Position numbers and translations under genes: made by a program
Notes under the pieces: generated by a model
What the model saw: only the letters and a program-made list of their open reading frames with translations
The model's database searches: none
What the model was told of the DNA's origin: nothing
Shown here: positions 1-7,212 of the stretch, piece after piece
Layout: every line of letters starts with the position of its first letter
Numbering within the stretch: the stretch's first letter is position 1
From: DATFLS01 sp964413425
GTDB lineage: Bacteria; Fidelibacterota; JAANXI01
Assembly: GCA_964413425.1 (NCBI GenBank)
Contig: CAYPST010000048.1
Coordinates: forward strand, 1-29,379
Direction of reading: 5' to 3'
Length of the DNA stretch: 29,379 nucleotides

Positions 1-617
1 AAGACCTGAGCTTGCACCGTTCCGGGAATTGTCCTGAGTAGATTTAATAGTCATAATTATTTATACCGGAGAAGAATAGTAAGCAGCAGGCAGAAAAAGG
101 CCCTCGATCCCCGCCCACCGGGTATATAGGGAAATAAGTGCATAAGGGCCGAAAGCGTTGATATCCGGCACTTTTGCACCGGAGTGAATAATCCGTTACC
201 AACATAACACTAGCAAAACTCCTTACCGCCGCAACTTGAGTACTTATCCCAGTGTGATCTCTTCGAGATGCATCAATATATCTGGGTGCTGAATTGCCAG
301 TAGGATCTGAGGTCGCCTGTTTAGTTCTGTGTCGATCCCGTGCTATTTTTTTATGACGATTAGCTTTGCTCAGGTGTCTGTTCCGGGCAGGGAACAGGAC
401 GGGTAACCCTCTCCTTGCGTGCCAAAGGCATCCCTACGGGAAAGGAGAGGGACCGAGGGATGAGGTTGTTGTTTCACTGCTCCAACTCCTCCCTCAGTTC
501 CTCCACATCACGACGGGACTTTTCCCCCCGAGTGCCTTCCCCAAAACTGAGCACTCTTAATAGCCATATTTTTTTATCCATTCAGAACATGAGTGTTTAC
601 GGGCCAAATCGCTCCAC
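1..617. other. non-coding region with a structured repeat
   Basis: No convincing gene lies here. The first 37 bases include a short open stretch ending at TGA (35-37) that could be the tail of a gene cut by the window edge, but twelve codons cannot prove it. A hairpin with 7-bp arms (CTGTTCC 378-384, GGAACAG 391-397) stands just before the structured repeat at 407-451. A further 6-bp inverted pair (GAGTGC 530-535, GCACTC 551-556) lies downstream of the thioredoxin-like gene but has no T-run to make it a clear terminator. Open frames at 366-560 and 415-786 run through the structured repeat or antisense to a real gene and do not look coding. Confidence 0.6.
407..451. repeat. structured palindromic element A (stem enclosing two hairpins)
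   Basis: A perfect 10-bp outer stem (CCCTCTCCTT 407-416 with AAGGAGAGGG 442-451) encloses two small hairpins. These are TGCC-AAA-GGCA (420-430) and TCCC-TAC-GGGA (431-441). The result would be a three-way junction as RNA or single-stranded DNA. The core resembles the element at 9471-9542, which has the same order: outer stem, a GTGCC-type hairpin, then a TCCC-NNN-GGGA hairpin. It may be a REP-like or IS200/IS605-type mobile element end; no transposase is present. The structure is seen directly and the classification is inferred. Confidence 0.7.
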
Positions 618-1193
618 TCATCTGAAATATTCCGGTTCATTGCCCGGTTTCCATTTAATGTTGCATCCCACCGAAGGTTTCTGTCGCTGCGGAATCGACT
701 CACCTGCCAGCAGACGCTCCACGGCATCATCCAAATCCTCGCCCGTCACCGGCACATCTGTTTTGGGACGGCTGTCGTCAAATTGACCGCGATAATACAA
801 CTTGTGATCGGCATCAAACAGGAAGAAATCCGGTGTACAGGCGGCCCGATACGCTTTCGCGACTTCCTGGGATTCGTCATAGAGATACGGGAAACTGAAT
901 TCGTGTTTCTCCGCAAATTCCTTCATCTTCTCCGGTGCATCATCCGGATATTGCTCAATGTCGTTGGCATTGATTCCGACGACAGCAACTCCGTTTTCCT
1001 GGTACTCTTTCACCCGTTCTGACAGTGTATCAACGATATACCGGACGTACGGACAATGGTTACACAGAAATATCACCAGCACCGGCTGATCTTTATAAGC
1101 ATCACTGCGATAGCTATTGCCATCGTAATCCGGCAGCTCAAACGCAGGCATCCTGGTTCCGAGTTTTAGCATCTGTGAAGGGGTGGTAACCAT
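618..1193 (-). CDS. thioredoxin/peroxiredoxin-like family protein
   Basis: A 191-residue thioredoxin-fold protein of the AhpC/TSA (PRX_like1) type, probably cytoplasmic because no signal peptide is visible. The active-site motif is CNHC (Cys44, Cys47) in VIFLCNHCPYV after the first beta strand. An ACTPDFFLFD stretch follows near residues 117-127; it carries the cis-Pro-type loop and a third cysteine. These features mark the uncharacterised redoxin family whose members often sit beside metabolic genes. The start is supported by a good ribosome site (AAAGGAG, about six bases before ATG). The gene stands alone, divergent from lhgO across about 600 bases. The redox partner and substrate cannot be told from sequence. 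An alkyl-hydroperoxide reductase or a thiol-disulfide oxidoreductase are both possible. Confidence 0.88.
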   Translation of the reverse strand: MVTTPSQMLKLGTRMPAFELPDYDGNSYRSDAYKDQPVLVIFLCNHCPYVRYIVDTLSERVKEYQENGVAVVGINANDIEQYPDDAPEKMKEFAEKHEFSFPYLYDESQEVAKAYRAACTPDFFLFDADHKLYYRGQFDDSRPKTDVPVTGEDLDDAVERLLAGESIPQRQKPSVGCNIKWKPGNEPEYFR

Positions 1194-1807
1194 ACCTCAC
1201 TCCTTTCAATTACATTCTCATGGACTTCGAATATCTCCGGGAGAGTGTTCATTCGTATGCTTAAATAATTTCGTACTACTTTTTCAACGGAAGTTAACGA
1301 ATTTACAGAATATTTTCAGCCCGAATTATTCATAAACCAAAGGAGAATAGCACGTGCAGGTCAAAGGCCGGCCCGTCTGGTCGAAGGCCGGGGATAAACG
1401 CGGAAACACCGGGTGACCACAGATAAAAACCAGATCCCGCACCACATCCACCCGGACATGAGCGGGCCAGCATGGCAGGAGGAGTGAGGAATGGCGCTGG
1501 AGACTATCGGAGTCATCGGTTTCCTGCCAAGGCGCGCCTCCGTTTCTGGCAGATGTGCCTTCTCATGAGCGCAGCCGGCTGCTGTACTTCTATCCTTTGA
1601 AAGAGTGGGCAGGGGGAGATCCGTTGCCACCTCCCGACAAAGTCGGAGCAGTCTGTTGTCTCCGCGTTCTTCAGCCTCAATAAGATCCTTTCTTTGGGAT
1701 GTGCTAGGCTTGTGGGATGCATGAATAATTGGGGCTATGTTTATTTTCGCATCCTTTTATATTTATGGGAGACCCGAAATCATGAACTAGCCGGAGAGGA
1801 ATTTTCT
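1194..1807. other. intergenic region between divergent genes
   Basis: The 5' 150 bases are AT-rich and probably hold the promoter of the thioredoxin-like gene. A more GC-rich block follows (about 1350-1690) with two overlapping minus-strand open frames (1361-1630 and 1513-1722). Their products are rich in Arg, Pro, Cys and His with no recognisable domain, so they look like chance frames. The block contains a 12-bp palindrome, GCAGCCGGCTGC (1571-1582), and a CCGGCC/GGCCGG inverted pair near 1366-1392. TTGGGATGTGCTA at 1694-1706 recurs inverted at 3030-3042, just past lhgO. Confidence 0.5.
1793..1800 (+). promoter_or_regulatory. ribosome binding site that fixes the lhgO start
   Basis: GGAGAGGA lies seven bases before the ATG at 1808. 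The open frame extends upstream to an ATG at 1694, but that extension (MGCARLVGCMNN...) has no homology to the family and no Shine-Dalgarno site. The 1808 start is therefore preferred. Confidence 0.75.
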
Positions 1808-3025
1808 ATGCACACCCACCAGTATGATATTGCTGTGATTGGCGGAGGGATCGTCGGTCTGGCCACCGCGAAAACGCTCACAGATCAGTTCAACATTCGA
1901 CTCATTGTATTAGAGGCAGAGGAGGATTTAGCGACTCATCAGACCGGACATAACAGCGGAGTTATTCATTCCGGATTGTACTATGCTCCCGGATCATTGA
2001 AGGCACACACCTGCACCAACGGAAGGGAGAAATTATATGCTTTCTGTAAACAGTATGATATTCCTCATGAACGATCCGGGAAGGTCGTGGTAGCCACCTC
2101 GGAGGAAGAATTGCCCTGGCTGGACGAACTGGAACGCCGCGGCCATGCGAACGGATTACGGGGCATCTATCGGGTCGACGGAGAAGCACTGAAGGAGTAT
2201 GAACCGCATGTCTCCGGTATCGCCGGATTGGTGGTTGAAGAGACCGGGATTGTGGATTTCGCTGTCATCGCCAGGCAGTTCGCCGAATTAATTCAGGAAA
2301 ACGGTGGCGAAATCAGAACAAATTCGAGAGTAATGGCGTGTGAGGTTAATACCCATTCAATAGTATTGGAAACGGCCTCGGGAACAATCCGTTGTCGGTA
2401 CCTGGTCAACTGTGCCGGTCTGTATTCTGATCGGGTGGCCAGGCTGTGCGGTGCGAAACCTGACGTCAAAATCGTCCCCTTCCGGGGAGAATATTACGAA
2501 CTGATACCAGAGAAGAGATCGCTGGTGAATTTTCTGATCTATCCGGTGCCCGACCCGAAATTCCCGTTTCTGGGAGTGCATTTCACCCGGATGATTGACG
2601 GCAGGGTGGAAGCCGGTCCCAATGCTGTTTTAGCCTTTCGACGGGAAGGGTATTCCAAATGGAGTTTCTCGCTGAAGGATACGCTGGACACATTTACGTA
2701 TAAAGGTTTCTGGAAACTGGCAGGGAAATTCTGGAAAACCGGCTTCGGCGAGATGTACCGATCGTATTCCAAGCAGGCATTCGTCCGGGCCTTGCAGAGA
2801 TTAGTTCCGGAGATTCAGCCCGAAGATGTCCGACCTGCCGGAGCTGGCGTCCGAGCACAGGCGCTGGATCCGGACGGTTCCCTGGTGGACGATTTCCGCA
2901 TTGTCCAACGCCCAAATATGATCCACGTGCTGAATGCCCCGTCTCCCGCGGCCACTGCCAGTATACCGATTGGCGAAACCATCGCCGGGATGGCGGAAGA
3001 ACAGTTTAACCTGAATAATTCATAA
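1808..3025 (+). CDS. lhgO: L-2-hydroxyglutarate oxidase (LhgO family)
   Basis: A 405-residue FAD-dependent oxidase of the DAO superfamily. It oxidises L-2-hydroxyglutarate to 2-oxoglutarate, and related members act on other 2-hydroxy acids. The Rossmann FAD motif is DIAVIGGGIVGLATA (GGGIVG at 12-17). The family signature HNSGVIHSGLYY is at 48-59, followed by PGSLKA and a Cys-containing segment. The C-terminal part carries RPAGAGVRAQALDPDGSLVDDF, typical of LhgO/L2HGDH. Length matches the family (about 400). The predicted start is at the better ribosome site, not at the longest open frame. It is the only plus-strand gene in the first 9.5 kb and converges with the GH109-like array, so a direct role in sugar metabolism is uncertain. 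It may simply repair or recycle 2-hydroxyglutarate. A different 2-hydroxyacid substrate cannot be excluded. Confidence 0.92.
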   Translation: MHTHQYDIAVIGGGIVGLATAKTLTDQFNIRLIVLEAEEDLATHQTGHNSGVIHSGLYYAPGSLKAHTCTNGREKLYAFCKQYDIPHERSGKVVVATSEEELPWLDELERRGHANGLRGIYRVDGEALKEYEPHVSGIAGLVVEETGIVDFAVIARQFAELIQENGGEIRTNSRVMACEVNTHSIVLETASGTIRCRYLVNCAGLYSDRVARLCGAKPDVKIVPFRGEYYELIPEKRSLVNFLIYPVPDPKFPFLGVHFTRMIDGRVEAGPNAVLAFRREGYSKWSFSLKDTLDTFTYKGFWKLAGKFWKTGFGEMYRSYSKQAFVRALQRLVPEIQPEDVRPAGAGVRAQALDPDGSLVDDFRIVQRPNMIHVLNAPSPAATASIPIGETIAGMAEEQFNLNNS

Positions 3026-3096
3026 AAAATAGCACATCCCAAGGGAATGGTTCATTCTCTTCCGAAGCTGAGTAACACTTAGCGGACCCTCTTTTC

Positions 3097-4280
3097 TCAC
3101 GTCAGCTGAAATTGGCTCTCATGCTCCCATCTCCCTTTGGTGAAATCCGGAACGTCCACCGGCCGGCTTCCATTGGCAACCGATTGTTCCGAGAGCGGTG
3201 AAACCCCGCTGCTGGTCACCGAATCGTAGACGTTAAAGTAGGGCATATCGTCATTCCGGAGATCCCGCACCAGCAGGTACCAGGTGAGTGGAGTCGTGGT
3301 TATCCGGCTTCCGTGTCCCCGGAGTGCCTGCTTGCGTTCCTGGGGTTGGTAGTCATCGAGAATAGGATGCCGGTATTCTTTCAAATAGGGTTCCGCCGAT
3401 TCCCACTGATGCTCCTCCGGGCTGATGCCATCCAGGTAAATCTTGGGTTCGTCCAGTGCGCTGCCGCGCAGGTAAACGCCTTTTGATCCCTGCACCCGGT
3501 ACATACCCCTGGGATGAGGCGTATTGGTGTCGAAATTCAGCGTGATGAGCTTCCCGTTCACCGTTCTGATCAACGTTGCGTTGTAATCCCCCTGATTCAT
3601 TTCCTTGGTAGCATAGGGATGCTTCTCCCCATAATAGTGGGCGGCGTATGCGTTCAACATCCGGGCGCCGGAGCTCATGGAGANNNNNNNNNNNNNNNNN
3701 NNNNNNNNNNNNNNNNNNNNNNNNNNNNNNNNNNNNNNNNNNNNNNNNNNNNNNNNNNNNNNNNNNNNNNNNNNNNNNNNNNNGCCCAATAGCCGGTTTT
3801 TTCGTGCGTTTCCACGATTTCCCAGGCCTCATCAATCGTCTGCACCATCGGGACTTCGGTGACCGCATGTTTCTCATTCCGCATGGCCGCCAGACACACC
3901 GGAGCATGCCACTTCCACGAGGTGGAACAAATCACGGCATCCAGCTCCTCTTCCGCGCACAGCCGTTGAAAATCGGTTTCACTTCTGTTATACAGCCGGG
4001 GTGTCGGCCGACCGGTTTCTTCCACCCAGCGCTTGGCCCGGTACAGATATGCATTATCGATGTCACATAAGGCGGGTACTTCGACGCCATGAATGCCCAA
4101 TGCGGCGTCGAGATGATAGGATCCCCGATCGCCGACGCCGACAAAGCCCAAACGTATTGTCTCTGCACTTGATGACTGCTGCGCCGCAATCCTTTTTGTC
4201 CCAAGCCCTATGGCGAAGAGACCGCCGAGACCGACTGCGGAAGTTTTTAAAAATTCTCTGCGATCAATCTGATAACTCAT
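3097..4280 (-). CDS. GH109-like Gfo/Idh/MocA protein, Tat-exported (copy 1, interrupted by gap)
   Basis: The last gene of a four-copy array. The N-terminus has a Tat signal (RREFLK at residues 7-12, hydrophobic stretch, then IAAQQ), so the folded, cofactor-loaded enzyme should reach the periplasm. A nucleotide-binding loop LGFVGVGDRGSYH follows near 44-56. The usual EKP of the superfamily reads EVP (142-144), as in glycoside hydrolase family 109. The C-terminal half has the GH109-type stretches QGDYNATLIRTVNGK, LNFDTNTPHPRG, RGHGSR and VYDSVTSS...LSEQSVA...PDFTKGRW. The 100-N run 3684-3783 removes the catalytic segment after TGYW. The two visible halves are in different frames only because the N run is a placeholder: paralogs predict about 250-272 missing bases. 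It is most likely an intact gene in the organism. GH109 members use NAD+ to cleave alpha-N-acetylgalactosaminides; the substrate here is unknown. Confidence 0.85.
3684..3783. other. assembly gap (100 N) inside GH109-like copy 1
   Basis: Exactly 100 N. Flanking coding sequence reads TGYW-A on one side and V-SMSS on the other. The intact paralogs have 85 (copy 3) to 92 (copy 2) residues in this interval, so the true missing length is about 250-272 bases. The gap falls on the stretch best conserved among the copies, as expected if repeats broke the assembly. Confidence 0.97.
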
Positions 4281-4339
4281 GTGGTATCGCCTTTCTCTCC
4301 CTCTGTCAGATAGTTTCTATTCTCGCATTATTCCTGAAG

Positions 4340-5698
4340 TTACAGTTCAATGGTAATCGGTGGACGTGTCTTCCATTTCCCCCGGGTGAAGTCCGGATAT
4401 TCCACCGGCCGGCTGCGATTGGCCACGGACTGCTCGGAGAGCGCCGACGTGACACTGCTGGTCACCGAATCATATACATCGAAATACGGCATGGTATCTT
4501 CCCGGAGATTTCGGATTAGCAAATGCCACGTGAGCGGCGTTTGCCGGCTTCGCCCCCCATGTCCGCGTATCGCCTGCCGTTCAGGCGGGTTATAATTTTT
4601 CAGAGCCGGATGTTTGTGTTCTTTGATATATTCATCCGCCGGTTCCCATTGGTGTGCCTCCGGACTAATTCCGTCAAAATACACCTGCGCACCTCCAATG
4701 GCACGACCATCCAGAAAGACACCTTTCGAACCCTGCATCCGGTACAGTCCCCGGGGGTGCGGGGTATTGGTATCAAAATTCAGCGTCACCAGCTTGCCGT
4801 TCACCGTGCGAATAAGCGAAGCATTATAGTCGCCCTGTTTCATCTCCATGGTGACATTGGGATGATCCGGTCCGTAATACTCCTTCGCATAGCGGTTCAA
4901 CATGACTGCCTTTGAGCTCATTGAGACGATTTTATCAAACCGGTCCCCGTGGTTGATATCCATGTGAGGCATAATTCGGTTCATGGGGTGGTCCGGGTAC
5001 AGATTCCCGTTGCGTTCAATGGAGTGCTTCAGCCGCCAGGGCTCCCGTTCGGGACTATGCTTCACAAACCGCAGATCATGAATATAGCCGCCCTCCGCAT
5101 GAATAATGTCCCCGAACATCCCCCGGCGAATCATATTGAGCACCGTCAAATACAATCCGTCAAACGATTCCAGCAGGACCTGCTCCAGTGCGAGAGTGGC
5201 CCAGTAGCCTGTTTTCTCGTAGGTTTCCACAATCTCCCAGGCTTCATCCACCGTCTGGATGATGGGCACTTCGGTGACCGCGTGCTTGTCATTTCGCATG
5301 GCAGACAGGCACACCGGTGCATGCCATTTCCAACTGGTGGAGCAGATGACTGCATCCAGGTCTTCGGTTTCGCACATCCGCTGAAAGTCGATTTCGGATC
5401 GCCCATAGAGGTTCGGGGTTGCACGACCTGACTGTTCAACCCATTCCCTGGCGCGCTGCAAACGGTCGTCCCGAATTTCGCAAAGAGCCGGCACTTCGAC
5501 GCCCGGGATGCCAAGCGCCGCATCCAGATGATAGGAGCCTCGTCCCCCGATGCCCACGAAACCCAGCCGAACCGATTGCTCATTGGTTTGCATCGCCGAT
5601 CGGGCTATCCCCGGGAGAGCAAGTCCCGCAAATCCTACACCTCCCATTGCGCTCCCGGAAACTTTTAAAAACTCCCGCCGATTATAACGTTTTTTCAT
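4340..5698 (-). CDS. GH109-like Gfo/Idh/MocA protein, Tat-exported (copy 2)
   Basis: A complete 452-residue member of the array. A Tat signal (NRREFLK at 6-12) precedes a Gly/Ala-rich hydrophobic region to about residue 35. The dinucleotide-binding motif is RLGFVGIGGRGSYH (44-57). CSTSWKWHAPV (119-129) and EVP (143-145, replacing the usual EKP) follow. The GH109-type catalytic segment is present: AEGGYIHDLR with Tyr205 and His207, then NGNLYPDH with Tyr234 and His237, then MDINHGDRFDKIVSMSS. The C-terminus has RGHGGR...VYDSVTSS...LSEQSVA...PDFTRGKW. Known GH109 enzymes have LYPTHG where this has LYPDHP, so it is a divergent subgroup. The start has AGGAG eight bases upstream. It lies 183 bases downstream of copy 3 and 59 upstream of copy 1. 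The predicted role is a periplasmic, NAD-using glycosidase or sugar oxidoreductase. Confidence 0.88.
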   Translation of the reverse strand: MKKRYNRREFLKVSGSAMGGVGFAGLALPGIARSAMQTNEQSVRLGFVGIGGRGSYHLDAALGIPGVEVPALCEIRDDRLQRAREWVEQSGRATPNLYGRSEIDFQRMCETEDLDAVICSTSWKWHAPVCLSAMRNDKHAVTEVPIIQTVDEAWEIVETYEKTGYWATLALEQVLLESFDGLYLTVLNMIRRGMFGDIIHAEGGYIHDLRFVKHSPEREPWRLKHSIERNGNLYPDHPMNRIMPHMDINHGDRFDKIVSMSSKAVMLNRYAKEYYGPDHPNVTMEMKQGDYNASLIRTVNGKLVTLNFDTNTPHPRGLYRMQGSKGVFLDGRAIGGAQVYFDGISPEAHQWEPADEYIKEHKHPALKNYNPPERQAIRGHGGRSRQTPLTWHLLIRNLREDTMPYFDVYDSVTSSVTSALSEQSVANRSRPVEYPDFTRGKWKTRPPITIEL

Positions 5699-5881
5699 TT
5701 AATTCTCTCCTTTGAATCCTGTTCAGCCTATGCACACTGAAGGTCAAATGACCAAACTTCTTTTCGAACTATCAAATACAGACACAGATTTTTTCTTCTG
5801 GCTAAATACTTTTCCAATGATTTTTGATCCGCGGTCATCCAGTTATTTCTGTGTGCATCAGTGTGCTATTTTTTTCCAGCG
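5699..5881 (-). other. 183-base spacer inside the GH109-like array
   Basis: The longest spacer between the four copies. It has a small hairpin (GGTCA-AA-TGACC around 5742-5753). It also has an inverted pair, GCACACTGA near 5732-5740 and TCAGTGTGC near 5857-5866. No promoter can be named with confidence. The spacing leaves open a separate promoter, or RNA processing, dividing the non-Tat pair (copies 4 and 3) from the Tat pair (copies 2 and 1). Confidence 0.4.
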
Positions 5882-7171
5882 TCAGGTTAAAATCCATCTC
5901 GGCCGATTTTTCCATTCACCGCGGGTAAAATCAGGCGCCTCGATAGGTACACTTCCCCGGGCCACAGACTGTTCAGTGAGTGCCGATATCGCACTGCTGG
6001 TGACCGAATCGTACACATCCCAATCCGGCATGGTACTCTCGCGAATAGCCGTCACCAGCCGATGCCATTCAAGCGGCGTGCGCCCTCGTCCGCCCCCGTG
6101 TCCCCGTATCTGCTTCCGTTCCGGAGGATTATAATTCTTCCGAATGGGGTGTTCATACTCCTCCAGATACGGCTGGGCAGACTCCCACTGGTGCGCTTCC
6201 GGGCTGATGCCATCCAGATAGATTTTTGCGTTTTCCGTGGGGACATACCGGTCGCTCCAATACACCCCTTTGGTCCCCTGCAATCGATACTGTCCCCTGG
6301 GGTGCGGCGTATTGGTATCAAAATTCAGCGTGGCCATCTTTCCATCGACTGTTCGCAGCAGGGTGGCGTTGTAATCCCCCTGGGCCATTGACAATGAGGC
6401 ATAGGGGTGCTCGTCTCCATAATAGTGGGCTGCGAATTCATTCAAGGTCTGAGATCCGGAACTCATGGAGACCAGAAAATCCCAGCGATCCCCGTGGTTA
6501 ATGTCCAGCTGAGGCATTATTGCTCCCATGGGATGATCCGGGTAGAGGTTGCCGTTCCGGTCGATGGAATGCTGCAGCCGCCAGGGTTCCCGTTCGGGAT
6601 CATACTTTACCAATCGAAGATCATGGATATAGCCGCCTTCCGCATGAATAATGTCGCCGAATAATCCCTGCTGGACCATATGCGTCACCGTGAGCCCCCG
6701 GAAGCCTTCCAATCCCAGGGTTGCCCAGTACCCGGTTTTCTCATGGGTTTCGATGACCTCCCAGGCCTCATCCAGAGTCAGAATAATCGGAACTTCACTC
6801 ACCGCATGCTTGTCATTCCGCATGGCTGCCAGGCACACCGGTGCATGCCATTCCCAGGGAGTGGAGCAAATCACCACATCCAGATCCTCCTCGGCACAGA
6901 GCCGTTCAAAGTCTGTCTTTCCCCGGTTATATAACCTTGGCGTAGGTTGTCCCGCCTGTTCGACCCATCGTTTTGCCCGGTATAAGTAATTGTTATCAAT
7001 ATCACAGAGAGCAGGGACTTCGACACCGGGCATCCCCAGCGCCACATCAAGGTGATACGACCCCCTGTCACCAACACCCACAAATCCGATGCGCACAAGA
7101 CTTGTATCCCCCTGTGCCATGGCACTCCCGCCAGCTGCCGTGCTTCCATCATTTATTGTCGTTGTTGCCAT
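5882..7171 (-). CDS. GH109-like Gfo/Idh/MocA protein without export signal (copy 3)
   Basis: A 429-residue paralog. The N-terminus (MATTTINDGSTAAGGSAMAQGD) is short, polar and lacks a twin arginine or hydrophobic core, so the protein should be cytoplasmic. An alternative start at Met18 has GGGAG four bases upstream and would remove most of that leader. The nucleotide-binding loop is VRIGFVGVGDRGSYH (26-40). CSTPWEWHAPV (102-112) is very close to classical GH109. EVP is at 126-128, Glu155 in LGLEG, Tyr181/His183 in AEGGYIHDLR and Tyr210/His213 in NLYPDHP. The C-terminal PHPRG, RGHGGGRGR, VYDSVTSS and PDFTRGEWKN blocks are all present. It begins 41 bases after copy 4 and is likely co-transcribed with it. 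Function is as for the array: NAD-dependent glycoside cleavage or sugar oxidation, substrate unknown. Confidence 0.87.
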   Translation of the reverse strand: MATTTINDGSTAAGGSAMAQGDTSLVRIGFVGVGDRGSYHLDVALGMPGVEVPALCDIDNNYLYRAKRWVEQAGQPTPRLYNRGKTDFERLCAEEDLDVVICSTPWEWHAPVCLAAMRNDKHAVSEVPIILTLDEAWEVIETHEKTGYWATLGLEGFRGLTVTHMVQQGLFGDIIHAEGGYIHDLRLVKYDPEREPWRLQHSIDRNGNLYPDHPMGAIMPQLDINHGDRWDFLVSMSSGSQTLNEFAAHYYGDEHPYASLSMAQGDYNATLLRTVDGKMATLNFDTNTPHPRGQYRLQGTKGVYWSDRYVPTENAKIYLDGISPEAHQWESAQPYLEEYEHPIRKNYNPPERKQIRGHGGGRGRTPLEWHRLVTAIRESTMPDWDVYDSVTSSAISALTEQSVARGSVPIEAPDFTRGEWKNRPRWILT

Positions 7172-7212
7172 AACTTTGCGCTCCGTTTGCCTCGATATCT
7201 TTGCAGATACGA

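Noticed and set aside
366..786. two plus-strand open frames
   Set aside because: They run through structured element A, and the longer one continues antisense to the thioredoxin-like gene.
1361..1722. two overlapping minus-strand open frames
   Set aside because: The composition (many Arg, Pro, Cys, His) is typical of chance frames in GC-richer non-coding DNA, and the frames overlap each other out of phase.
3097..4280. pseudogene with frameshift
   Set aside because: The frame change occurs only across the 100-N placeholder; the paralog-based missing length restores the frame.
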